DNA of 64,000 bases from Litoditis marina (taxonomy: Eukaryota > Nematoda > Chromadorea > Rhabditida > Rhabditidae): positions 2,424,978 to 2,488,977 of the forward strand of contig OZ038438.1 in assembly GCA_964036275.1 (NCBI GenBank). Reading direction: 5' to 3'. The notes under the pieces are model-generated. The model worked only from the letters and a program-made list of their open reading frames with translations, had not been told where the DNA came from and made no database searches. A program made the translations under genes and the position numbers. Positions 37,878-50,142 of the stretch are shown here, one piece after another (position 1 is the stretch's first letter; each line of letters opens with the position of its first letter).

Positions 37878-39694
37878 AATATGTGACGGCTTGGGAGATC
37901 CTGTAAAATACACCATTCATACTAATAAGAGCAACAACAAAACAAGATATGAGAAAGTAATATCTGGAACAAGCATATCATAACAAGCAAGCGAAATATG
38001 CACATTTTTGGCTGACCCTTCGCATATTAACCAAACCGGCGAAACCTTACCGGCTCACTTCTGTCAGCGTGTCTTCTCACCATCACCCTGCTCCGTACTT
38101 GCGTACTTCTGAGCTTTCCTATGGGAATGTATTTTAGCTTCATAGATGCGATCACGGGAGGAAAACCACCGTAGAGGGAGATGGCTAGATTCGCAATACT
38201 GGTGAACACGGCCACTTATCTGTTCGTCGTTCGCATCAGTTTCGCGGGGACAAGCTGTCGTCTGAGTGGGAACTTCGAGCTTGAACTTCGCAACCCGTAA
38301 AGACCTGGGGTAATGACTTACCGAAAATGGAGCGAGGCAAAGGAGTAGGCGGTTTTGTTGGACTTTCAGAATCTCGTTGGGTAATTCCACCACTAGAAGG
38401 CTGGACCTTAATTGGGATACGGCTCTTCCTACAATTCGAGATCCTGAAAAAAATTGGTTAATATAAAATTGGTAAGAAGAGAAAAACAATTAGTACACTT
38501 ACATGGTCCAAATGGATGAGAAACCCAGCGTGGCAGTGATTAGGACAAGTGGTATGAAGTAACAGAGACAACTCAGAAACATAAACCAGAGGTTGACTTT
38601 AAGCAACCGAGCGGCGAAGTAAATCGAATAGGAATGAAGAAAAATAAATGAGACAGCTTTCTACGTCGAAAGTGCACTTTTGGCAAAATACGTCAAGTTT
38701 GGAGATCAGACACGTGAAAAACAGCCAGAGAGCCACTTGTTTTCAAATTTTTTCATGTAAAGTTGTAGAGCAGCGGCGAGGTTCCGCAAGTTTCAAGAAT
38801 ACGGTCACAGGACTACCAATGAGTAAGGGCTGTGTGAGTTGTATTTTCCATTTTCACCTCACTATAAAACAGTGCTCTGATAATTATTTAGGTCTTATGT
38901 TAAGTTTGTGGTAAATAAACAATGATCCAATCGGTGGTATAATGAGGCAATCACAGCGAAACAGCCGAAACTACTGAAAAAACCACCACACCCAATAGAA
39001 ATATCGAGAACACTTTCAATAATATCGAGAACACTTTCAATAATTTAAATTTAGTTGAATTTTTGAAAATTAAAACGGGACACTAAGCATGCGCCATGCC
39101 TTTGTCGCACTGCACTTGCGTCATGCCCTTTGTCTGACAGGATCTGGGCACAACTATACCGTAGTTCGTAGCCGGTAAAATGGTTACAAAATTGTAAGTG
39201 GTACATGGTAGTTTCAAGAAGCTATAGTTGCCACCACAAACGTTACAGGAAAAGCCGCACAGAGAAATTACGCCATTTGTAGTAGAATATTTACCTTCTC
39301 ATCTCAAGAGAATACATTCATTTTCATATTATGAAGACATTCTTTGTGATACATGGAGGTGTGGAGAGAACAGCCCAAATTTATAAAGCGAGAAAAGCCC
39401 AAATTTATAAAGCGAGAAAAGAAGAGTTTGTATCTCCACTGATCACTGATGATCCACTGATGATCGAAAAAATACTCACTATCTGTTTTTTTTTTCGTTT
39501 CAGTGTTTCAACATGCTGGATCTCTCTTTTGAGGAGTTTCCATTTCATTTGACTGTGGTAGATGGGTGGTTCATGGATACGCCAAACGAAAGTACAACAG
39601 ATAACTGGTATTTTGGCTTCATCTGAGCATTTTCTGGTAGCAATTACAATACATTCATTGCACGTAGCATCAGAATCATATTCGAATGTCATTT

Positions 39695-42600
39695 CTATAC
39701 GGCAATATCTTTGGCGGACGGATTGACAGCATCAAGGTTGTTCTGAAAATAGCCAATAATAATGGGCTGAAACTTGAAAAACTGAATGAAAATAAACATT
39801 GTGTTTACCGAAAGCGATCGCCTCAAACACTCAAACGAAACTCTGGTGAATTTTTCGTTTGAATTATCAGTTTTGTGATTTTCTGATTTCGAGGAACGAG
39901 GGTTCGATGTTAGCAATTGAAGTATGGTTCTCTATTATTCCCTTACGAGAAGGATAAGTTGTCTTGAAACAGATTCTCATCTCATTTCATAGATCGTGCA
40001 TAGTTTTTTTTGAGTTAGTTAGATAAAAACGACGGGTCTCTTATGCTTATGCCACACTAATGCAGTATGTGACTGCGGTGAATAATAGGCGCGTGCTACG
40101 GTATGTTTGGGGACCAGGGTATCTCTTTTGAGAGACAACTCACGAAATATCCCATGCACTGTACGAGTTGATCATTGCTGGGCATGTTTTGCACGACCAT
40201 AAAGTAGAAGGGGCTATTGAACACCAAATCTCCCTCCATATCTGAAGGTTCATATTGAAATGTTGGAACTTGAAATGAGAGACTGAGAGAGAAAGGGAGA
40301 GAGAAAGGGGGAACATTGACTTTTACCCCCCCCCCCCCCATCTTTCCGGAATTGTATTGCGTTTGGGGAATTGTAGTTTGACCCCCCCACCGGGGGTGAT
40401 AATTCAACTTATCACCTGCAATACAAAAATTTGAGGGTGGGGGGTAAAAAGTAAACATTTCCGGTATTGAGGTTCAGCCCCCCCCCTCGTTAAAGTTTGA
40501 CCCCCCACCATTGAGGTTCTACCCCCGCCGACCCAGGTGGGGGGGGGGGTAAATAGTTAATGTCGAAGTTGATTTTTGACCCCCCCCCCCTCTCCTAGAT
40601 TTTCAGGTTTTAGCTTGGGTGGGGTGCTCCGGGGGGGGGGGGGGGGACCAACTAAAGTGGGGGGGGGGGGGGGGGGGATACTTCAATTTTCCCGAGAAAG
40701 GGACAGAAATGAAGAGAGAGAGAAAAAATATGAGAGAGAATGATGTATGGTTTAATAAACATTATGGGTAGAAAACGACTCAAATGAAATGAGAACCTTC
40801 AAGACTCACCCTTCACCTGACCATTTATCCCGTCTGTCGTACTATTTGGCGGTGGCGCCAGAAAGTCTTCATGGTACTTTCTACGTTGAGAGTTCAAATC
40901 TGAATTTTTAATAATTTTCGCGATCACAAACCAGTGGTAAAAACTCAAATGAACAACTTGAGCAAACTTAAAATACAGACCCTATTCTGCATTTCTTAGT
41001 TCAGTTTTATACCTTTTTCGAAAACAAACAAACGGTGAATAATATTTAATAATAACGATTTATCAACTCGAATATTTGACAGACAATTCTAATGGCTCAT
41101 GAGTAACGAGTGTATTTGTGCTGCGGGATGTTACTGCATGCTTATAACTATTGGCACCAAACGTTTTACCCGATTCTTCTACAGAGATCCCTAATCAGAG
41201 GCCGTATGCATGAAACAACGCCGGCTCTGAATTGAAAACCGAGTTGCTTACCAAGGTTCGCCAAAACCCAAGTTGTGAATCAAGGTTTGAACAGTTTATC
41301 AAGAACTTGGTGAACTGTTCAAACCTTACTTTGATTTCACAACTTGATATCAACTAGTGACCAATTTGGTGGGCGAACCTTGGTAAACAACTCGGTTTTG
41401 AACTTCGGAGGGGTTGGAATGTTATCTCGACCGCAATCGGTCGGGAAATGGCCGGATCGAGCTCGGGATGTTTCATACATGCGGCCTCAGCTGAAGAGAA
41501 AGTGCACGCTTCGACTATACGCGCAGCTCGCTATGATGGAAATAGAACCTCTTGAGATACGTATTTGTCAAAAAATTTTACGTATTGGTCATAAAAATTT
41601 TTATTATTATTAAATCTTTTCCGTATTGCCAAATTTGAGAAAGACAAATCACCTGGGTTCCATAACCACGGCGACTGGGTATTTCTGTTTCTACTCTCGA
41701 ACCCAACTTGTAGACGATCTGAAACTATCAAACGGGATATGCTTCTCATTCCCAACTAGACGGCTACAAATTCATTGAGCAAAGTATGATTATCGATCAT
41801 GTGTACGGTACGTATAGCATACAGTAATCATACTTTGCTCTATGTAATCAGTGATCATACTTTGCTCTATGTAATCAGTGATCATACTTTGCTCTATGTA
41901 ATCAGTGATCATACTTTGCTCTATGTACCTGAAAAGTAGGAGGAGGCCACCACAATGCAGCTTCTGAATTTAACAAAATTAGCTGCGTATCAAGAAGTTA
42001 TTTGATACGCAGCTAGTTTTGCAGATGAATCTTCACTGGGGGGGGGGGGGGGGGAAACCGACCACATATCGTGTCCTATCAAAATCAGATCATCTTGGTA
42101 GCAAGTCCCGCAAAACAGCTAGCAACTTGGTTTCAGAGTGAGAACAGTTTTCGGACCAAATGTATTCTTCGCGCACTTTCTAAGCATTCTCGTTTCCTAA
42201 AGATTTTCGTCTACGCTCAAGTTTTTCATTATCAAGTATGAAAAACAGCTTTCGCGATAAACAGTGCCTTGAATATATCTCACTGTATAAAGTAAATTCA
42301 GGTTAGAAAAAGTAATGGATCCAGAGCTCACCGAGTGTAGATTGATTGTTCACATTGCTGAAGGGCTTGTCCACAATCTAAACCCAGATCATAAATTTAA
42401 TCAAGGTCAAAAAACTTTTAAGTAAACGTAGTAAAATACTTTCCTGTCCACTTGCCATGTGCGTATTCATGAAATTCGAGAGATCTTTTTCGCTACTTCT
42501 CAGACACAGCACAGCATTTCTGAGCTCAAACTTTCCACCGAAAGTAATATATCTCAGCTTACGTTGTGTTTGAAAAAGATTCAATGTCAGTAATTCACAT

Positions 42601-45600
42601 ACGGAGAAGTACGAGAAGGAGTAGGAGAAGAAGTACATACGGAGATACGGAGAGACACTTCGTGAACTATTTCTTATTTCAATTTCCTCCTATGCCGAAC
42701 TCTCATCTCGAGTTGGTCGTAGCGGTCAGCTCATTGATATGATGGATCCCGTCATATCCCCGTTTTCACATCACAACCTACGTCCCTCGAATATTAGCTA
42801 CTTCTCCGCTTATACATCTCCCCGAGATGAACGTTTCGCGAAAGAGTGGTCAAAACGAGAGACGCAGGATGAAGGATGGGTGGCGGGATGATCCAGCATA
42901 CAGTCTGATAGCACCGACCGTGAACATGGCTTTGTGGTAATGGTCCCAGAGTGTCGTCAGGTTAGGAGAGAAGGAATGGAATCTCTCCAGATACCCCGAC
43001 AAATCCGCCTGAAATCATTCGTTTGCATTACAATCGCCAAACACGTATAGAATGGAGGCGGAATAACTACAGGATTGAACCGCGCACAGCTGACTTATCT
43101 AATACTTCATTGTAAAATGAGAATTATCTACGTTGTCACGCGTGATCGCTGATCTTCGGCTAGCGGAACCATAACACACAACACTATTTACTAGGTGTTA
43201 TATAGTCTTTTCCATTCCTACTGCGACTTCTACAGTAGGATTTTGAAACTTCCAAGCCGTTTTGCTCACTTACTTTTGATCTAAGAAGTTGAGGATTTTC
43301 GTACCTCATTCCCCTTCTCAGGTAGAGCAAATATACAAGAGCATTTTCCATGAACTACATTTGCAGATTCACAACAGCCTTCGGAAAGTTTGTAAGGTTA
43401 TTGTAGGAGTCTCAGTTGGAATGGTGTAAACTATACCGTGTCGTAGGCTATGAGAAAGTGTGTCACCTTCTCTCTATCGAAAACCCTCTTGAAGTTGTAA
43501 GGTCCTTCCAAAGAACACTCTTTCAGTCGGAGTGGTGTGGCCACCGAAAACGAGGGGATACAAATCTAGAATACATCAAATTAAATGAAAATCTCAAAAT
43601 CAAAACTTTTTAAAACTGATACAAGAAATGGATTGACGACGGTGTAACGAGAGTGGAGTTGTAACGGAGCCTATCAAACACAGCAGAACTACGCCTCAAC
43701 TTCACTGGGCTCAAACTACAAGAACTGGCATGCATATATCGAGGCAAAATATGCGTGTCTGCTTTCTCTAGCGCGACCAATAGCGTGAAGGAACAACACT
43801 GAATGTGCAATTAAACTCGTTCCAGTTATGTCATCCAGTAGTCGTGGTGATCACATGTATTTTGTTCAAATAAATAAATAAACTAGTGAATCGATGTCTT
43901 TTGAGGGTCTGAACCGTCGCCAGAATAAATGTTCCATGCCACTACCTCGTGTTCGCCCCAAACAAGAAATCGAACTAAGAGCAAATAAGCCGGATTGCAT
44001 CTCAAACGCAATCAAAATCGCTTTATAAAACCAAAAAGTTTCACTGTAGACAAATTTGGTTGCATTTAGTAGCAACCGATCGTTTTGTACACATGTAACC
44101 CGGTTGCATGTGTAAACTGCCGAATAAGAACATCTGCATAGTTTACCGTAGTTTGTGTGGCCTCGCTGGGTACCTTTGCAATTGCTTGCAAGAAATCAGA
44201 TGATGTGATTTCCGCCGTCTCGGCAATCCTGAAATGCAGACAAAATTAGTTTGGGCGTATGGTGGCATCTTGTTTCCACCCTGCGTCTCTCGAATTGTGC
44301 ACTATTTCGCGAGATGTGCGTGTTTAGTATCTAGCGGAATGAAATCAAATGTTTGAGTAAACGAAACTGGGGATCTCACATTCCATATAATTCTCAATTT
44401 AATACTGTCGCTGAAATAAGAACCCGAGATGTTTGAAATACACGAAAAAGTATGAATAGCCATCAATGTAGATCCAGGATAGGCAGGTGATTGCTTCAAA
44501 ACTGAAGAGATTCGTAATCGTTGAAATTGGAAAATTTCAATTGTAATCGGATAATTTTTCACCCTGTACATAGAGATCAAGCGAACATGAAGAACTATGG
44601 CTGGATTGTACAGTTTCATACTCAGTTTCTTTCTTTCCAAATCAGGTTGTAAGCTGTTTTTACACAACCTCATTAACTCGAAAGTTTAACGAATGAACCA
44701 AAATGAACTGACGAGTAGAGAAAGAGCTCGATGTTGGCTGCATGGCTCTGCAACTTGAGTACCGTAGTGGATCCGTCTGCCAGAAAACAAAACTCTCCCG
44801 AAACTTTCCACGCGTTCACCTGAACATTGCTATGTTTATACAAATCTTTTCTAGAAAAAAAAGTTAGCTAAATACGTCAAACTCGATAGCAGGCGGCGTA
44901 GCAATCCTTCCAACCTCATGAGAAACTCACATGATTTTCTCATGAGATACCTCATGAGCTACTCGTGAACTTATAATGTTGTAGCATGGCAATCAATATA
45001 ATCTCATCAGAACATCGTACCAATAACTCATGAGGTGATCTCATGAACTTTTGTAGAGATTGCTACGCCGCCAGATAAACAGTCTATGTTCGAGAGTTGG
45101 TGAGTTCGAATCTGACTGTCGGGCTATTGCTGATTAGGGCCTTAGAACAGAATACATAACTAGTCTACCACTTCTACTGCATTCCCTAAAATTTCGAAGC
45201 ATCAAATGTTCGAATTACGTTATCATTAAGTTTTAGTAACGTTGCTCCCAGCTTCTGGCTGAGAAGTCGCTTTACTTGCTTGACACCCTAGCTGAGAAGT
45301 CGCAAACCATCTTCACGCAAGATAGTTTTTGTGACATTGAGGAGACATGTACTTATAGTACCTCCTCATGATATTTGGAGATTACTAACAAATGAGACTG
45401 ACCACACTTTTCTGACCGGCATCATGGAAGAACATTGGGGAGGTAGAAAGAGGAGGTCCGTCGTGCTTCCAGTGAAAAGTACAGTCGACAGCAGAAACCA
45501 GGGCTGTTAGAGTGCGCCTATAAACATAACTAGTCATTAATCAGGGAACAACAACTGCAGAACTGTTTGTTCTGCTGTGTTTGTGGAGTGATCCGGCTTA

Positions 45601-48600
45601 GTTTAATTCTGATTCGAAAATACTGCTTCACAGAACCTTTAAAAAATAATCATGCCATGTACATTGGATTCTCACAATCCGCTTTCTCCACCACATTTTC
45701 TTGGAAAACACACGTTGTGGTACGAGCAGAGCTTCTGAATCTTTGTCAACACCCAGATCTCCTTCTGGGTCTATCTTAGTTCACACTACTCAGAGTATTC
45801 TGCGTCGGATCAAACTACAATCACAGCACAACTTTCTTCACGCTACTCAGATTGGCTTGCATCCAGGTAATATGTGAGAGAATAGGAGTTGAGTTCGGGA
45901 AAGCACGCCTGAACCACTGTCCTCCAGTCAGTATTTCGTACTCCTGCTGTGTATGTAGATCAAACTACAACTGATATATGGTAATTTCCTATAACATAAT
46001 AGCTCATGGTCGAGTCGCAGGCCATGACCTGCGAACCATTCTGAACCGGACCTGTTTGGGGCATCTTCCTCTCGAACCACGTAGCTTAATCGGCCAGCCG
46101 ATGAGTTCTGAACCATTTACAATTGAACAAAAGGTAGATGCGTACATAATGTTTACTCAAAAAAGTATATGCGCATATAAAGTTTACTTAAACGAAACGG
46201 CCTGTAAATTTTGTATTCATACTGTAGGAGTCTCAGTAGGAGAAACAGACTATAGCAGTAGACGTGAGGGATAGAACCTACCGAAACGATGGTGTTCATA
46301 TCATGAATAGAACGAAGTCCGTCATGGTCACACGAAAAACACAACCTTCTGAGGGGAGAGTGATTCTGAAATCAACAATCGAATCAGAAAAAAAGAGCTG
46401 TGCACATATCAACCGGTGCATCAAAACCGCTTCTACGTGAATTTTGTTTTTCGGAATAACTCAACTTTTGTTGGATTGTGTGTTGAAACTTTGAGTAGGT
46501 GTGGCTCAGTGGATTTTGTAACGATATAAAACAGGCAATTGTGACCACTTATTGTAGTAGGTTACGAAAGGATAAAACGAACTAATGAGGAATCGTGCAC
46601 TTTTTCATTGCACGTTTCTTCGTTCTGCTATGTTTTACGTGACTGTGCAGTTGACTAACAGTATTAAGTGCGTGCCAAATTTACAAACTATCCGCCTCAT
46701 GAGAGATTCTAACCGGGCACAAATGATTTGGAGGCGCGGCCGCTAACCAGAATACAAACTGAACTTCTACAGCAGCTGTGGACAAATTGTATCTATGTGG
46801 TCTTCACAGCACATAGTGAGATGTACAGTATGCCTCGCTGTCCTTCAAGCGACAACTGAAGTTCTATAGTGAATCAGACGGCCACCAACCAGATGTGCAT
46901 AGAACTTGTTCATCAGTTCTTGACGAGTAGTGTTGAGAACGGCGTCTTTTGGGTATTCGGCAAAGAAGCGTATAACGGCGCCCCATCGCGAATTCTCGGC
47001 GTTCGCCGCTTCATGCACATAGTCAGGGTCCACGCCCAGAACTGCAAATGAATGAAATGTTTCCATATTTGTAATGTTACATTGAAGATATGTCTGTTGT
47101 ATGTGAGATTCGAACTTAGGGTGGAAGTTTGCTATAGTTCGTTTCACCAATCGATGACTTTCAACAGTAATCTTTCGAACACTCAAGGGTATTTATCTAA
47201 CCAATAAACTTAAATTTTTTAGATTCACTGTTTTGTATGCTTGTAGTAACCAATATGGAAAGCGAAATCACGAAGTTCTTAAACTATTCTCAATACTTAA
47301 AAGATATGAAAAATTCTCCTAAAAGTTTTATAATCTTACTGTAGACGGCTATTGTTGCGTGAAACGGACTAAAGGCGCGGTGGTTATCCACTGCACTAAC
47401 TGGGCGAGATAGCTGAGACAAAAATCAGCCCATAGAATACGACACCGCAACATTGTGCGGTAAAACTCCTGGCGCCGTAGCAAAGTCATGAAAGTGGTAA
47501 GCTCACCCTGATTGAGGACCTGATCACAGTCTGGCCACATAGTTGTCAACTCTCCGTGTTTAAGCATAGTGGGGGTGACCCAAACCTGAGTCAGGTAGTA
47601 TCCAGATAGTTTAGCTCTGAGCTGACCTTTTTGGGGTACTTTGCTACGGTGCCTGAGCTACGAATGATAACCGTGACCAAATATGAGTTAGTGGTCCACT
47701 TGCGACACAACGGATCTTTGAAGCTATCGTTTTTAAACATTAATGTTACAACTCGAATAGTTTCAAGTTTTCCACGAGTCATTAAAGATGGATCGGCTAA
47801 AACAACAAACACAGCAGAACTGATTGAAACAAAGATTGTTGTTGGTATTGTCTCTCAGCAATCCTCTATTTTATATTTTTCATCTATTGGCTCTAATTTA
47901 GAGAAGACAACTTGCTTTTCGAGAGGGTCTTCAAGATGGACTTTTCGGTTTTTCCAGCAGACGCAAGTGCCAGTAGTCCCCAGGCCCTTGCCGCTGTTAG
48001 CGGGGAAACACAGCAATTGGCGGAAAGCGGTAACGGACCCGCTGGCGCCTCAAACACAAACTATAGGGTAACATATAGGGGTAGGGGTATAGTCTGTTTC
48101 ACCAATCGATGTACTCCTACAGTAATCCTTCAATTATTCAAGGGGGTGTTTTCTAATGAAAAAGTCATTACTTTGGTTTTAAATTTTCAAAGTCAGTAGT
48201 AGTAAACATGCAGATAACACTATCAACATTTTGAAGACTTCTGAATACGCTATTATACCAAACTTTGACCTGGAAGAGATAGCAGATTACTGTAGAGGGT
48301 TAGAAGTGGGTGGAACAAACTATAGAGTATAGGGTCACGTGATAGTTGTAGTTTGATCAACTTCATATTACACACTACACAGTTTTGGAAGAACTACCGT
48401 AATATTGGGTAGATATACGAATACACCAGTGGCCGTATTCAAAAATATACCGGGAAGGTAAAAAAGCTTCCCGCGTCTCTGGACCCTACTCACCAGCACA
48501 CTATTTTCGTGCTATACCTTGCCGCGGGAAGGAATTTTAGCTTCCCGAGGATTGGTGAATACGGCCACAGGTCACAGTTGATATCCGTCCATGGGCAACT

Positions 48601-49935
48601 ACAATATAAAACTTTGAATGGTAAACATTTCAGCATTAGTTGTTACATACTTTCAATCTCCGTAACCGTTTGCGCTTGCCCATAATAATATTGCCCATAA
48701 TAATATTATTACTTGTGAACACGATAAAATGAAGTGAAATTCAAACAATTTTTGTTTAGTATAAAAGTTTATTCGAATTTCGAATTTCAGTTTCACTTGC
48801 GGTAAGAGCTCACGGATAGTCGAAAAACGGGGTGTATATTTAAAGGAAAGCAGAGAGAAAGTAATGCAAACTAGAAGAATGGGAGAAAAAAGAATATGAA
48901 AAATAAAAAATAAAAAGTAATGCAAACTAGAAGAATAGGAGAAAGAAAGAATATGAAGATTAAAAAAGTAATACGAACTGGGAGAAAATAATATGAAACG
49001 TGGTTCGTCTACCTTCTCTGTCCATCTGTCCATCACGGGTGGCACTGTATGATTGAGAACATGCCATCCATACTCCATTAGCATAGGTGAAGAAACTGAG
49101 AACATCGAACATACAGACAAGTTGCAAAAGTAAAAATCTTCCCCTTTCTTCATCTAAACTTCTTTTCCAAAAAACTAGGAGTGTAGACATACTATACTTC
49201 CCAACTGCAGTGGGGGGCGATACTTCAATTTTCCCGAGGCGACCTTTTACAAGTTCAGTGGAGCTATATTCGTAGTTTGAGCTTCTCGTGCGTACTTTGG
49301 ATTACTGCTGCGTTCACTGATCAAACTACAAGTCTGGTAATCCTCTACAAGTCCTCAGGAATCTTCAAGAAGGCACTGCTCACCCGCTTGTCGTGGTTCC
49401 AGCAATATGTTCTGAAATTCACAATTATAGAATCATTCTTTGTTGGATTTCATTGGTTTTTGGTTGGAAAATAGCCGGATAAACTTCAGATCAGTGTAGA
49501 TATAGTTCTCGCCATTCCCACTGAGATGAAACTTCAAATTAATGTATTTCAAAGGAAAATTAGATTTTATGAAAACAATTTGCATCCACGAACTGTAAAG
49601 AAAGTTACCTGTCGCTCAGAAAAACTTTCACTGTTTTGGAAAACATTATCATGGTAAAACGCCGCCTGGAAATTTTGTTGGCACGTTCCCGAGGTCTCAG
49701 TGGGAATGATTGAAACTATAGGAAACCTCATTTGCTGGAAGACGATGCGTTGACAACTAATTACCTGCGGCATCCCGCAGAGCAACCAACCGTTGGTGAA
49801 CAAACTACACGAAATGATTTCAAAATGTGGAATTGTGGAGGGTAAAATCACAGGGCTGAAAGCGTCGGAAAGTACATCATTCTCGTTAACACACAGGACA
49901 CTTGGACTTTTCAAGGATATTTGACAAAATCTCAC
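39695..49935 (-). CDS. Unidentified 15-exon gene (about 402 aa)
   Basis: Exons in transcript order: 49935-49765, 49665-49609, 49411-49384 (28-nt micro-exon), 49095-49013, 47585-47507, 47041-46890, 46365-46282, 44819-44713, 44228-44174, 43008-42919, 42377-42332, 40899-40810, 40241-40144, 39829-39809 and 39742-39695 (TAG). The chain totals 1209 nt in one frame. In at least the early exons the alternative frames hit stops, which argues that it is real. Notable segments: MEYGWHVLNHTVPPVMDRW, SRWGAVIRFFAEYPKDAVL, CFSCDHDGLRSIHDMNTIV, VNAWKVSGEFCFLADG, YLERFHSFSPNLTTLWDHY. I do not recognise the family. No obvious membrane helices, zinc fingers or repeats. The start is uncertain (Met at 49933-49935 or 49771-49773). 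The 21-nt exon and the GTTGGT donor of exon 6 are the weakest joins. The poly(A) signal of lin-41 lies only about 200 bp upstream. Confidence 0.55.
40301..40702. repeat. Large poly-C/poly-G block element
   Basis: About 400 bp of alternating C-runs and G-runs joined by fixed phrases (GGAATTGTAGTTTGACCC, TTGATTTTTGACCCC). It is the inverted counterpart of the element at 57558-57941. Flanked by the direct repeat GAGAAAGGG (40301-40309 and 40694-40702). Lies in an intron of the unidentified gene. Confidence 0.75.
41199..41488. repeat. 290-bp foldback element
   Basis: Ends GAGGCCGTATGCATGAAAC and GTTTCATACATGCGGCCTC, with second-level arms around AACCGAGTTG, CCAAGGTTCGCC and TTGAACAGTT. A long near-palindrome in an intron of the unidentified gene. 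Confidence 0.8.
41827..41935 (+). repeat. 27-bp tandem repeat, four copies
   Basis: Head-to-tail copies of a unit containing ATCATACTTTGCTCTATG. An inverted half-copy (GAGCAAAGTATGAT) lies just upstream at about 41777-41790. Confidence 0.85.
43201..43435. repeat. 235-bp foldback element, TATAGTCTTTTCC family, copy 2
   Basis: Same termini, interior and length as 14796-15030. Lies in an intron of the unidentified gene. Confidence 0.85.
44892..45072. repeat. CATGAG foldback element, complete copy
   Basis: Terminal inverted repeats GGCGGCGTAGCAATCC and GATTGCTACGCCGCC. Between them are several CTCATGAG units in both orientations. The family also occurs at 560-665 and about 8871-9065. Confidence 0.85.
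47937..48066 (+). CDS. Possible first exon on the opposite strand (low confidence)
   Basis: A plus-strand ATG in good context (CAAGATGG) opens MDFSVFPADASASSPQALAAV and continues Ala/Ser/Gly-rich to ASNTNY, where AGG|GTAACA could be a donor. It is more GC-rich than its surroundings and lies inside an intron of the unidentified minus-strand gene. No following exon was found, so it may be a chance frame or a pseudogene fragment. Confidence 0.2.
48429..48568. repeat. 140-bp foldback element with GTGGCCGTATTC ends
   Basis: Ends GTGGCCGTATTC and GAATACGGCCAC are exact inverses. Inner arms carry GGGAAGG/CTTCCCG. Part of the same end sequence appears near 38190-38215 (CTGGTGAACACGGCCAC). Confidence 0.8.
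49205..49240. repeat. Fragment of the poly-C/poly-G element end
   Basis: GGGGGGCGATACTTCAATTT followed by TCCCGAG matches the terminus seen at about 40670-40697 and, inverted, at 57562-57585. Only one end is present. Confidence 0.5.
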
Positions 49936-50136
49936 TATTTTGCTGGTCTGCTTCAGGAATTATGGAAAGAAAGAGAAATGTGGCTCCCGAGCGAACAACC
50001 GCTCCATTCCGTCAAGAAATAGCAGGAAATCGGTAGTGTCAGAATTTCTACACTATACCAACCCAACTTCTATCTTATTTCTTTCCTAGAACAACTCACA
50101 TGCAAGTGTGATAATATAACACCACTTCAACAACGT

Positions 50137-50142
50137 TTTATT
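50137..50142 (-). promoter_or_regulatory. Probable poly(A) signal of lin-41
   Basis: TTTATT on the + strand reads AATAAA on the gene strand, about 1.0 kb past the lin-41 stop codon and just before the next minus-strand gene. Confidence 0.5.

Noticed and set aside
39405..39692. Minus-strand 95-aa frame with FEYDSDATCNE, faintly like an MGRN1 segment
   Set aside because: It has no supportable splice donor or partner exons, and lies just after the stop of the unidentified gene; most likely 3'UTR.
41827..41935. Possible CRISPR-like array
   Set aside because: The 27-bp units are head-to-tail without spacers, in a eukaryotic intron; an ordinary tandem repeat.
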